Of a DNA stretch of 47,856 bases, positions 1 to 8,971 are shown one piece after another. The stretch covers positions 1 through 47,856 of the forward strand of contig JARGNR010000039.1 in assembly GCA_029212405.1 (NCBI GenBank). The letters run 5' to 3'. A program made the translations under genes and the position numbers. The stretch comes from Saprospiraceae bacterium (GTDB lineage Bacteria; Bacteroidota; Bacteroidia; Chitinophagales; Saprospiraceae). Within the stretch, counting starts at the first letter, position 1. Each line of letters opens with the position of its first letter. The notes beneath the pieces were generated by a model, which saw only the letters and a list, made by a program, of their open reading frames with translations, did no database searches and was not told where the DNA came from.

Positions 1-894
1 GCTGTGATTCACCACACTAAAGATACATTTTGAAAGCCAATCACAACTTGTGCTGACATATCCATGTCAATATATATGCTGTGATTCACCACACTAAAGA
101 TACATTTTGAAAGCCAATCACAACGGTACTCTACGTTGTATTTGACTTTATGAAGCTGTGATTCACCACACTAAAGATACATTTTGAAAGCCAATCACAA
201 CTCTAGAAGAAAAAGAGTTGGAAACGTATAGGCTGTGATTCACCACACTAAAGATACATTTTGAAAGCCAATCACAACGAAGATTACTCTTATTTAAGAA
301 AAAATCATGCTGTGATTCACCACACTAAAGATACATTTTGAAAGCCAATCACAACGACCCTCAAGGGAACCCCGCAGAAGATAGTGCTGTGATTCACCAC
401 ACTAAAGATACATTTTGAAAGCCAATCACAACCAGTTACTATGACTCCTGTAAACTTTACAGGCTGTGATTCACCACACTAAAGATACATTTTGAAAGCC
501 AATCACAACGCTGTCGTCCGTTAAAAACTCAGACGCTTTGCTGTGATTCACCACACTAAAGATACATTTTGAAAGCCAATCACAACTGCTTTTTTAATCT
601 CATTAGTAGATGATTTGCTGTGATTCACCACACTAAAGATACATTTTGAAAGCCAATCACAACAGTTTAAAAAGTTGTATTTGTTTATTGACAGCTGTGA
701 TTCACCACACTAAAGATACATTTTGAAAGCCAATCACAACACTATGATTTTCTTTGCTAGGTTTTCGTCTGCTGTGATTCACCACACTAAAGATACATTT
801 TGAAAGCCAATCACAACCACATCTTATAGTTATTATGAATCATTTCAGCTGTGATTCACCACACTAAAGATACATTTTGAAAGGCAATCATGCT
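1..894 (-). CRISPR. CRISPR array, type II-C-like, 12 repeats and 11 spacers, continuing past the left edge
   Basis: Eleven identical 47-bp repeats begin at 1, 78, 155, 232, 309, 386, 463, 540, 617, 694 and 771, and a twelfth, degenerate copy begins at 848. All eleven spacers are exactly 30 nt and are different. Read on the minus strand the repeat starts GTTGTGATTGGC and ends GAATCACAGC, so its ends are partly inverted repeats. A repeat of this length beginning GTTG with 30-nt spacers is typical of Cas9 type II-C arrays of Bacteroidota. By the family's convention the guide strand is the minus strand. No cas gene or tracrRNA is visible in the window; they should lie left of position 1. The subtype is inferred from repeat form only. 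Confidence 0.97.
848..894 (-). repeat. Degenerate terminal CRISPR repeat
   Basis: The first 35 bases match the other repeats, then gcc becomes ggc and the last bases (tcatgct instead of tcacaac) are lost. On the minus strand this removes the GTTG at the start of the repeat. A degenerate repeat marks one end of an array, normally the end away from spacer acquisition. Here it is the upstream end of the predicted transcript, which is the arrangement described for several type II-C arrays. Confidence 0.85.
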
Positions 895-1052
895 TTTTAT
901 TAAAAAAAATCATCAACCACTACTTTCCTGTATTTCAATCATTTACATCTCACTCAACAGTACTAATTAAATCATATCCATTGTCATCGTATGCATTTCA
1001 ACACCACTTTACATCCCAAGTATATCTAATCACCCAGATATCTTACTACACC

Positions 1053-3752
1053 ATGACTAAACATTTACTTACCGTATTTTTATGCTTACTTTTTAGTGCT
1101 ACAATAGCACAAGACAGAATGCTTTCTGGCACGTTAACTGACAAAGGAGAACCCATACTTTTTGGCACCGTTGCCGTCTATCGCAATGGAGTCTTACTCA
1201 CAGGAGTGGAAACCGACCTAGATGGTAAATATTCAATCCCATGCCAAGTTGGAGACAGAATCGAATTCAGTTATATCGGATACACGCCTAGATCCATTTA
1301 TGTCACTGAACAAATGTTAAATGGATCTGATCCATTCCAGAAAATCTTTATTGCACCCAAAAAATCAGAAGCCTTCAAACAAAAAATGGAAAAAAGAAAA
1401 CGGCTTTTTGAAAACGCATATGCTTTAGATTCATCCAACATGGGAGCAGTTGCCAAATTGCCATATAAAAATATACTCGATTTAAAAATTAGTGATTTCC
1501 AAATTAAAGATGGTCAGTTGAGTGTTGACCGCCCTGGGAAATATATTCACTACAAAGCCTCATTCTCCCAGAAAGTGGGCGTTCAATTTGTCGCACCTTG
1601 GCACAAACATCAACTGCAATCTACATTTGCCCAAGGTCGTCCGATTCAAGGCTTGTCCACATTCAGAGAGTTTAATAAAGGTGAATCCTTTAGCTTTGGT
1701 CCAACAATAACAAGTCTTCATGATCAAGGCATCCGTTCTAGAACGCATGATTTGATGACATCCGGCATTACACATACCACCAAAGCCGCCATTAAAACAG
1801 AGCAAAACAATAAAAAACTGTACGGTTCATTATTTCACCAACGCAGTCCTGATATTTTTAACAGATTTGATCAATCTAGAACCAAGTTCAAAGTGGGATG
1901 GACAAAATATAGCCATCATAAATGGAGTACCAACAATTTCATTAACGTTGAATTCCAATTAGAAAAAGCGACATTAGAAAATCAAAATTACACTGGAAAT
2001 TATCATTCGATTCTACAATCGATGATGCTCCAAAGTCCCAGTTACGATCCAGAAAAGTATACTGCCTACAGTCCTAGTTTTCAAAATCCAGTTCAAACCC
2101 TCAATAATTCCAGCTCGCCCATCTCCTATCAAGTGGCCAGCTTATTATTGAATCAAAAATGGAAATCAGATGACCGTAACACCAAAATAAAAAACATCGT
2201 ACGAATGGATATTCGGAATACCAATTTGTCAGATCGACGGAGTCAATTGATTGATGGAATACCTACAACATCAGAACAGTTTTATAAGGTACAATTGCCT
2301 ACTCTTCAGTTAGCCTCATTTCTTGAACACAAATTTGGAGATCAATTATTTACGGTTGGAATAACTAATATAAGTAAGATGGCAAGAGCTAATTTTTCCG
2401 AACGAATAGAGTCCCAACCATCGATAAATCAAGTGCAGGACATGTTTCGTCACATCGTTGAGCCCAAAATTGCATTCGAAGAGGAAGGATTTAAATTGAG
2501 CTTGTCCAATGCTTTCTTATTCTCCAATAATCAACCCTCAAGCGTATTGAACCCAAATTATAAGACGTCTTACACCTATGAATTTTTGGATGCAAAAATT
2601 GACGAAATATCAGTTTATACCTCTGCTATTATAAGTGTTAAAGAGCAAGATCTACTTTTAGACAATTACAATTACACTTCTTTGCTCATCAACCACTATG
2701 ACCTTCAAAATCAGCAGCTTAATGTTCCCTTATGGATACCAAACAGTTTGGAAAATGAATCAAAAGAAGCAACCAATATAGGAGTCATTCTTACTAAAGA
2801 TTACTCTAGAGTAACATTTTCTACCCACTTGAAATACAGTTACATCAATCAAAAAAATGTCATTTTCCCAGTCTTAGTTAATGACCAATTTACATTGCAA
2901 AACACGAGTGATTTTCATACCCATAAAATAAGTTGGATCAACCGATGGAAAGGATGGAAAGAAATTATGGATACAGACATGAAATATGACAACTACATCG
3001 AAATCAGTCATTTTAATACAAAGGCCACTGCATTACATATTCCAAATGAACGGTTACCTATTGCTGGATTTTCCAATATTTCGAAAAATATAATCGAAGA
3101 TCAACCGGTTGGGGTCATTGTTGGATCAGATTTTAATAGAAATGCAGAAGGTGACGTGATCATTGCAGCTGATGGTTTTCCTACTCGATCCGATGAACCG
3201 TCCATTATTGCTGACCCTACCCCACTTTTTACATTTAAAAATGAGCTCAATCTCAGTCATAACAATTGGAACATAACCATACGTGTTGATGGCCAAATCG
3301 GAGGAAAAGTATGGAATGGAACTCAACAAACATTAGACTACTATGGCGTATCTCAACACTCTGCCGACCTCAGAGAAAAAACAAACTTCGTATTCGACGG
3401 TGTGAAGGCAGATGGTTCTGAAAATGATATTGAAATCTCATTAGCTGATATTGAAAACGGATTAGATCAATTTTTCTGGACTCGATATGGGGAAGAAGGT
3501 ATCGCCGCCAATTATGTCCAAGATGGCAGTCATATCAGTTTAAAACACATTGGATTAACCAAACTTTTTAGGGGCAGCAACTATAGACGCAATCTAGAAC
3601 TGGGGATATATATGAACAACTTATTAACCATAGGATCTTTCCGAGGATTCACCACCTCACAACTTTACGAAGACAATATTGCTTATGGTCTTCAATATTT
3701 CAATCTACCTATCACCACTGAAATCGGGACATCTCTCACTTTAATATTTTAA
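1053..3752 (+). CDS. SusC/RagA-like outer-membrane barrel protein without a recognisable plug domain
   Basis: The 899-residue product begins with a signal peptide (residues 1-20, ending ATIAQ). A carboxypeptidase-regulatory-like beta-sandwich follows at about 25-100 (SGTLTDKGEPILFGTVAVY through YIGYTPRSIYV). The C-terminal third has the SusC/RagA pattern: a GGKVWNGT segment, YVQDGSHISLKHIGLTKL near 835, and a last strand ending LTLIF. Between the two I cannot find the plug motifs (the SIRG and YVDGV type segments) expected at roughly 110-230. No susD gene is adjacent. The stop is 4 bp before the next start, so it is almost certainly co-translated with the alpha-2-macroglobulin gene. An in-frame TTG lies at 981, but only the ATG at 1053 puts the signal peptide at the N-terminus. 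Barrel identity is fairly sure; ligand unknown. Confidence 0.85.
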   Translation: MTKHLLTVFLCLLFSATIAQDRMLSGTLTDKGEPILFGTVAVYRNGVLLTGVETDLDGKYSIPCQVGDRIEFSYIGYTPRSIYVTEQMLNGSDPFQKIFIAPKKSEAFKQKMEKRKRLFENAYALDSSNMGAVAKLPYKNILDLKISDFQIKDGQLSVDRPGKYIHYKASFSQKVGVQFVAPWHKHQLQSTFAQGRPIQGLSTFREFNKGESFSFGPTITSLHDQGIRSRTHDLMTSGITHTTKAAIKTEQNNKKLYGSLFHQRSPDIFNRFDQSRTKFKVGWTKYSHHKWSTNNFINVEFQLEKATLENQNYTGNYHSILQSMMLQSPSYDPEKYTAYSPSFQNPVQTLNNSSSPISYQVASLLLNQKWKSDDRNTKIKNIVRMDIRNTNLSDRRSQLIDGIPTTSEQFYKVQLPTLQLASFLEHKFGDQLFTVGITNISKMARANFSERIESQPSINQVQDMFRHIVEPKIAFEEEGFKLSLSNAFLFSNNQPSSVLNPNYKTSYTYEFLDAKIDEISVYTSAIISVKEQDLLLDNYNYTSLLINHYDLQNQQLNVPLWIPNSLENESKEATNIGVILTKDYSRVTFSTHLKYSYINQKNVIFPVLVNDQFTLQNTSDFHTHKISWINRWKGWKEIMDTDMKYDNYIEISHFNTKATALHIPNERLPIAGFSNISKNIIEDQPVGVIVGSDFNRNAEGDVIIAADGFPTRSDEPSIIADPTPLFTFKNELNLSHNNWNITIRVDGQIGGKVWNGTQQTLDYYGVSQHSADLREKTNFVFDGVKADGSENDIEISLADIENGLDQFFWTRYGEEGIAANYVQDGSHISLKHIGLTKLFRGSNYRRNLELGIYMNNLLTIGSFRGFTTSQLYEDNIAYGLQYFNLPITTEIGTSLTLIF

Positions 3753-3756
3753 GCTT

Positions 3757-6700
3757 ATGAAAAATACAATTCACCTATTACTTGCATTATTTATCCTTTC
3801 TTTAAATTGCTCCTTTGCGCAATCAATTTCAAAATCTTCAGATCATATTGAAAAGGTATACATTCAAACCGATAAGCCCTTGTATCTCCCCGGAGATGTA
3901 ATCTGGATAAAGGGATGGATCGTCAATGGAGACAACATGCCCTCTATGATAAGTCAAAAAGCAATTTTGACCATGATCAAACCAGATGGAAGTCCTATGA
4001 TAACTAGAGATTTGAAACTCACTGATGGAGTCGTATCTACCAATATAAATCTGGCAACCAATTGTAAAGGTGGTATTTACCAATTGAAACTAAAAACTGC
4101 ATGGCTGAATGAGGTAGATTCCACACTCGAATACACTAAAGAAATTACAATACAAAACTATGACCCTCCAAGGCTATTGATGAAATTAGAATTGGATAAG
4201 GAAAGTTATGGTTCGGGGCAAAGTGTACTCGCAGACTTTACCGCCAAAGACTTAAAAGATCGCCCAATTGCCAATGTGAATACAACTTTCACACTCTTTG
4301 TAGATGGAGAAGAACAACAAAAGGTACACATTGAAACCAATTCTGATGGAATAGGCATGCTCCAAATGAAACTACCTGAAAATATAACAACACCAAACGT
4401 TAGTATCAATGCAAAAATTGAGTATCGCAATCAAATAGAGTCCATAAGTAAAAGAGTACCCATCATTCTTGAAAATATCGACCTTCAATTTTTACCAGAA
4501 GGAGGTCATTTAGTTGCTGAGGCCTCTAACATTTTAGCATTCAAAGCGATTACAGACAAAGGAGATCCCGCTGATATATCTGGTGAAATATTTGATGAAA
4601 AAGGACGTAAAATATCCAATTTCAAAAGTATGCACGATGGTATGGGCAAACTGCAATTCACTCCTAAACAAGGTGAAAACTATTATGCAAAGATCTGCAG
4701 CCCCTACGAATCTGCTTCATCATTTCGTATACCCTACCCAACGTCTGATAAGGCCAAAATTAGTGTTACGACACTATCAAATGAAATGGTTGAGGTAACC
4801 GTGGCAGGATTCATTAAAAACAAAACTCAACTACAACTCTCTAAATCCAATATCGTTCTTTGGTCTAAATCAATTGCTTCAAATACAAATGAATCAAAAA
4901 TTCAAATCCCTATTGATAATTTAAATAGAGGCATTCACAAATTAACATTACGGACAGAGGATGTTATTCAGAGTGAACGAATCGTGTTTTTACATCCGAG
5001 TAGAAGCCTTGACATTACGATTGAAATGAACAAATCCGTGTTTGGGCTACGAGATCGTGTCACAGCAAAAATCACCACTTTAGATCATAATGGTAATCCG
5101 GTTCCTACAGACTTAGGGATTGCTGTAGTAGAAGACAAAATGCTTTCTTTTGCCGACGATAAACAAGGGAATCTTCCTACGGAATTACTGCTTTCTTCTG
5201 AATTAAAAGGGGAAATCCATGAACCCAACTATTACTTTGATAGCTTATCTACGGAGAAAATTGAACATTTGGATTTAGTGATGTTAACCCATGGGTGGCG
5301 CACCCATTGGGAAAATGTGACAAAAGCGGATGTTAAAAATTATTTGATGGCACAACGCACTTATTTTGGTCAAGTATGTAAACGAAATGAAAAAAACGGA
5401 ATTCAAACACAAGTTTTGGTTTACGATCCAAAATATGACAAAGTACACATCGTCGAAACGGACAAAGAAGGATTTTTCATGTTGCCTTTTCACTCAGAAA
5501 AATATTTTAAGCTAATAGCTAAACAATCCAATCAAACAGCATATATTAAAACTTGGACTTTTGAAGAATTACAAAAAAATAAAGCCAAAAAAGCACAGAA
5601 ATTAATCAATCAATGGGATCAAAAACCTAATTATTTAACTGCTGCTGAGATTACTAATCATCAACCAGACACTCCATCAGGATTTGATGAAGAATTTATG
5701 ATGTCTTTGGATGAAGGGGTATTGATGGATGCGGTAGAAGTGGTGGAATATAAAGTTCCACTCATTGAAATGGATTATACGACTACAGGGTCAGTAGTAA
5801 CAGCAGAATCCATAAGGAGCCTTCCCACAAAATCAATTAATGCGATAGCTGGTTCTACAGCAGGAATCTCCGCAACGGATGGAGCAGCAATTAGCATAAG
5901 AGGCTCGAGGTCAGATGCAACAGTATATTATGTGGATGGAGTCCGAGTTAGTGGTCTTATTCCCCAGTTTGAAGAGGAGGAAGAAATAATTTTAGACAGT
6001 CGATATTATGGTAATAAATTTAGATTCAACTCTAGACAACCACTTGCTCAAAAAGAAATCAGGCTTTCCTCCAAACGGTCCCAAAATGCACAATTTTATG
6101 TTCCAAAATATGAGAAGACAAATGTAACCGTGCGCTCCGATTTTAGAAAAACTATCTATTGGAATCCTAGCATTCAGACAGATAAAAATGGTGAAGCAAT
6201 GGTTACATTTTACACCTCAGATGAAGTCACCTCTTTTTCTTTCATCGCTGAAGGAATCACCTCAAATGGTAAAATAGGAAGGAAAACGGAAAAAATTGTT
6301 GCTGTCAAACCATTGAGTATTGATTGCAAATTACCTTCATATTTTGTATTGGGTGACACTGCTGAACTGTCATTGGTCATTAATAATGAGAGCAACTTTG
6401 ACCAACATATTTTTCTAAATGTAGCTTGTGATGCACTTGCTATTGATTATGCTGACCTTCAGAGTATACTCGTAAAAAGTGGAAAAAGCATTAGCGTACC
6501 ATTGCATGTAATCCCAAAGGATGTATCTGAAAAATCAACATTGAAAATATCTGCCAAAAGTGACAGTGATTTGGATGTCTTAGTTAAACAAATTGCAGTA
6601 ATGAGTCCCTATTTCCCTATGCAGTTTTCGCATTCTGGAGTTGATACTGACACGTTTAAAATACTACTTGAAAACCCGATCCAACAGTCAATTCAAGCAC

Positions 6701-8187
6701 AGTTAAATGTATACCATCCTATCAATTCTGCTATGGCTGGTATAGAATCACTCTTTAGAAGACCTTCAGGGTGTTTTGAACAAGTTTCTTCTTCTACCTA
6801 TCCTAATGTAATGGTTTACCAATACTTAGAGAATAACAATTCAGCACAACGAGAAAATATGGCTGAAGCAATGCGTTACATCATTGATGGATATAAAAAA
6901 TTAGCTGCCTATGAAACTCCTGTGGGTGGATTTGATTGGTGGGGAAATGCTCCTGGAAACGTAGCATTGACAGCCTACGGATTATTAGAATTTACTGACA
7001 TGTCCAAAATTTATAAGGGAGTAGATTCAGAAATGATAGAACGAACGATAGAATACCTTTTGGATAAGAGAGACGGAAAAGGAGGATTTAAAGTCCAAAA
7101 AGGCAGCCATGCATTTAGAAGTGTGCTCTATGATGTTCAAAACGCATATATTCTGTATGCTCTTTCTCGACAGACGATCAAATCAGTAGACCTTAGTCTT
7201 GAATATGAAACTTCTAAAAAGCACGTGCTTGAATCCAAGGATTTGTATAAAACTTCCTTAATGGCCCTGACAGCATACAATATGGAGTTCATGGATGACT
7301 ATCAAAAATTCATGGAAATCATAAACACTGCATTGCAAGAAACCCTACTATCAAATATCACTTGTCAAAGTAGCATTACTCGATCAGGAGGTAACAATAA
7401 GAAGATAGAAACGCTTTCCTTGATGGCACTTGCAATGATGAAAGATCAGCAAAGTAGTAAAGTGACAATGTCCAAAATAATTGATCATATTATTTCCTCA
7501 AGAAGAAACGGTCGGTTTGGTTCCACTCAATCTACGTGTTTAGCTATTCAAGCCATCCTTACCTATTCAGAATGGCCTCCAAATACGCATTTAAAACAAA
7601 AAGCTACGATTACCGCTACGATTGACGAGCAGCCTTCGTCAATCATTGAAAAAGAGCTCCAGCTTACTGGAATAAACAAGGATACGCATCATATGATCAT
7701 TGATTATAGCACTTCCAGTTCAAAAACATACGAAGTCAGTGTTGATTATCTGAGTAAAATTCCAAAATCTAGCTCCGATCCAGAATTAGGCCTCACCACA
7801 CAATTATTGACTCCCCATTGTACATTGGCGGATCAGGTAAGTCTTTATGTAGAATTGTCCAACTTGAAAGACAAATGGGCAGCAAATCCTACTTTAATTT
7901 TAGGGATTCCATCAGGGATGAGTATTCAAATGAAACAACTCAAGGAATTGAAAAAAGCAGGTCAATTTGACTATTTTGAAGTTTTTGAAAACAAATTGGT
8001 CATCTATTTCAACCAGATGGCTCCATTGGCGACCAAATCGTTGCTAATAGACCTCAAAGCGGATATCGCAGGTCAATATACTGCACCTCCGAGTTGTGCA
8101 TATCCCTATTACGATGATCAAAATACGACATGGGTAAAAGGAGTGAACGCCTCTATTCAGAGAGAAAAACCCCTTGACGAAAATTAA
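3757..8187 (+). CDS. Alpha-2-macroglobulin family protein with thioester and an internal TonB-plug-like segment
   Basis: A 1476-residue secreted protein with signal peptide 1-21. An MG2-type domain starts near 33 (YIQTDKPLYLPGDVIWIKG). The A2M domain lies at about 785-880 (TVRSDFRKTIYWNPSIQ). The thioester motif GCFEQ has Cys1006 and Gln1009, and is followed by the helical thioester domain. A2M proteins trap proteases covalently through this thioester. The unusual part is at 535-740: a carboxypeptidase-regulatory-like sandwich (about 535-605) followed by a plug-like stretch (about 675-735; IRSLPTKSINAIAGSTAG, AAISIRGSRSD, VYYVDGVRVSG). That is the domain order of a SusC N-terminus. The gene directly upstream encodes a SusC-like barrel lacking this module. 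No pbpC, the usual proteobacterial A2M partner, is present. A2M assignment is strong; plug function is inference. Confidence 0.93.
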   Translation: MKNTIHLLLALFILSLNCSFAQSISKSSDHIEKVYIQTDKPLYLPGDVIWIKGWIVNGDNMPSMISQKAILTMIKPDGSPMITRDLKLTDGVVSTNINLATNCKGGIYQLKLKTAWLNEVDSTLEYTKEITIQNYDPPRLLMKLELDKESYGSGQSVLADFTAKDLKDRPIANVNTTFTLFVDGEEQQKVHIETNSDGIGMLQMKLPENITTPNVSINAKIEYRNQIESISKRVPIILENIDLQFLPEGGHLVAEASNILAFKAITDKGDPADISGEIFDEKGRKISNFKSMHDGMGKLQFTPKQGENYYAKICSPYESASSFRIPYPTSDKAKISVTTLSNEMVEVTVAGFIKNKTQLQLSKSNIVLWSKSIASNTNESKIQIPIDNLNRGIHKLTLRTEDVIQSERIVFLHPSRSLDITIEMNKSVFGLRDRVTAKITTLDHNGNPVPTDLGIAVVEDKMLSFADDKQGNLPTELLLSSELKGEIHEPNYYFDSLSTEKIEHLDLVMLTHGWRTHWENVTKADVKNYLMAQRTYFGQVCKRNEKNGIQTQVLVYDPKYDKVHIVETDKEGFFMLPFHSEKYFKLIAKQSNQTAYIKTWTFEELQKNKAKKAQKLINQWDQKPNYLTAAEITNHQPDTPSGFDEEFMMSLDEGVLMDAVEVVEYKVPLIEMDYTTTGSVVTAESIRSLPTKSINAIAGSTAGISATDGAAISIRGSRSDATVYYVDGVRVSGLIPQFEEEEEIILDSRYYGNKFRFNSRQPLAQKEIRLSSKRSQNAQFYVPKYEKTNVTVRSDFRKTIYWNPSIQTDKNGEAMVTFYTSDEVTSFSFIAEGITSNGKIGRKTEKIVAVKPLSIDCKLPSYFVLGDTAELSLVINNESNFDQHIFLNVACDALAIDYADLQSILVKSGKSISVPLHVIPKDVSEKSTLKISAKSDSDLDVLVKQIAVMSPYFPMQFSHSGVDTDTFKILLENPIQQSIQAQLNVYHPINSAMAGIESLFRRPSGCFEQVSSSTYPNVMVYQYLENNNSAQRENMAEAMRYIIDGYKKLAAYETPVGGFDWWGNAPGNVALTAYGLLEFTDMSKIYKGVDSEMIERTIEYLLDKRDGKGGFKVQKGSHAFRSVLYDVQNAYILYALSRQTIKSVDLSLEYETSKKHVLESKDLYKTSLMALTAYNMEFMDDYQKFMEIINTALQETLLSNITCQSSITRSGGNNKKIETLSLMALAMMKDQQSSKVTMSKIIDHIISSRRNGRFGSTQSTCLAIQAILTYSEWPPNTHLKQKATITATIDEQPSSIIEKELQLTGINKDTHHMIIDYSTSSSKTYEVSVDYLSKIPKSSSDPELGLTTQLLTPHCTLADQVSLYVELSNLKDKWAANPTLILGIPSGMSIQMKQLKELKKAGQFDYFEVFENKLVIYFNQMAPLATKSLLIDLKADIAGQYTAPPSCAYPYYDDQNTTWVKGVNASIQREKPLDEN

Positions 8188-8194
8188 GAACAGT

Positions 8195-8236
8195 AAATCC
8201 TTCAATCTAAAGCACTATGCCTAGGTTGGAGGATTT
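8195..8236 (+). terminator. Hairpin terminator after the A2M gene
   Basis: Arms 8195-8209 and 8222-8236 pair over 15 positions with two G-T wobbles around a 12-nt loop, followed by TTAATAAAA. It sits 8 bp after the A2M stop, between convergent genes, and may serve both strands. Confidence 0.6.
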
Positions 8237-8254
8237 TTAATAAAATGTAGTCCA

Positions 8255-8968
8255 TTAAATTCCACTTATTTTCATTTGAAACCAATCAAAAAAGTCTTTT
8301 TTCTTCCCTTTTGATATAGGAACCAATGAATTATTTGCCAATAACACATTCCCTCCATCCGATTTCAATACTTTTTGGATATGATCGATATTGATGAGGT
8401 GTGAATTATGGACTCGATAAAAACGATCCGAAGGCAATCTCTCCTCCACTTCTTTTAAGGTCTTACTGATTGTATATTTTTCATCTTTCAAATGAATGGT
8501 GGTGTAATTTTTAAATGAAACACAATGTTGAATATCATCGATCCGTATCACCACCCAGCCATCACTAGTACTCAATGAAAGGTACTTTCCGATCGGATTT
8601 GTCTTCACTAAAGCGGCTCTTACTCGTCCTATTGCCTCTTCGAGTTCTTCTGGATCGAGGGGTTTTAACATATAATGAATGGCTCCCTTCTTGAATGCTT
8701 CTATCGCATATTGATCATAGGCCGTAACGAATATAATCTCTCCTTTATAGTCAGGGATCATATCCAACATTTCAATCCCCGTTTTACCCGGCATTTGAAT
8801 ATCCAAAATGACAAAATCAGGATTCAACTGATGGATCATGTCACTTCCTTCCAAAGCATTTTTTGCCATGCCCAAAACATTCACATTTAACCCCAAGGAT
8901 TGCAGCATCAATTTAGTGGTTTCCCTACTGTGTGCTTCGTCATCTACTATTATACAAGTATACTCCAT
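8255..8968 (-). CDS. LytTR-family response regulator
   Basis: A 237-residue two-domain regulator. The receiver domain covers about 1-120 with acidic pair Asp9-Asp10, phospho-acceptor Asp56 (VILDIQMPG), Thr82 (VTAYD) and Lys102 (LKPLD). A LytTR DNA-binding domain fills about 135-235 (FYRVHNSHLINIDHI is characteristic). LytTR proteins bind pairs of 9-bp direct repeats. The gene starts 3 bp after the stop of the Reg_prop histidine kinase, so the two form a cognate two-component pair. A possible target site is the direct repeat at 12959-12988 in front of the operon. Confidence 0.95.
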   Translation of the reverse strand: MEYTCIIVDDEAHSRETTKLMLQSLGLNVNVLGMAKNALEGSDMIHQLNPDFVILDIQMPGKTGIEMLDMIPDYKGEIIFVTAYDQYAIEAFKKGAIHYMLKPLDPEELEEAIGRVRAALVKTNPIGKYLSLSTSDGWVVIRIDDIQHCVSFKNYTTIHLKDEKYTISKTLKEVEERLPSDRFYRVHNSHLINIDHIQKVLKSDGGNVLLANNSLVPISKGKKKDFFDWFQMKISGI

Positions 8969-8971
8969 AGC

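Noticed and set aside
981-1052. N-terminal extension of the SusC-like protein from a TTG
   Set aside because: The first 24 residues would put a polar stretch before a perfectly normal signal peptide that begins at the ATG at 1053.
895-1052. CRISPR leader or tracrRNA right of the array
   Set aside because: No anti-repeat complementary to the repeat and no clear terminator or promoter could be found here.
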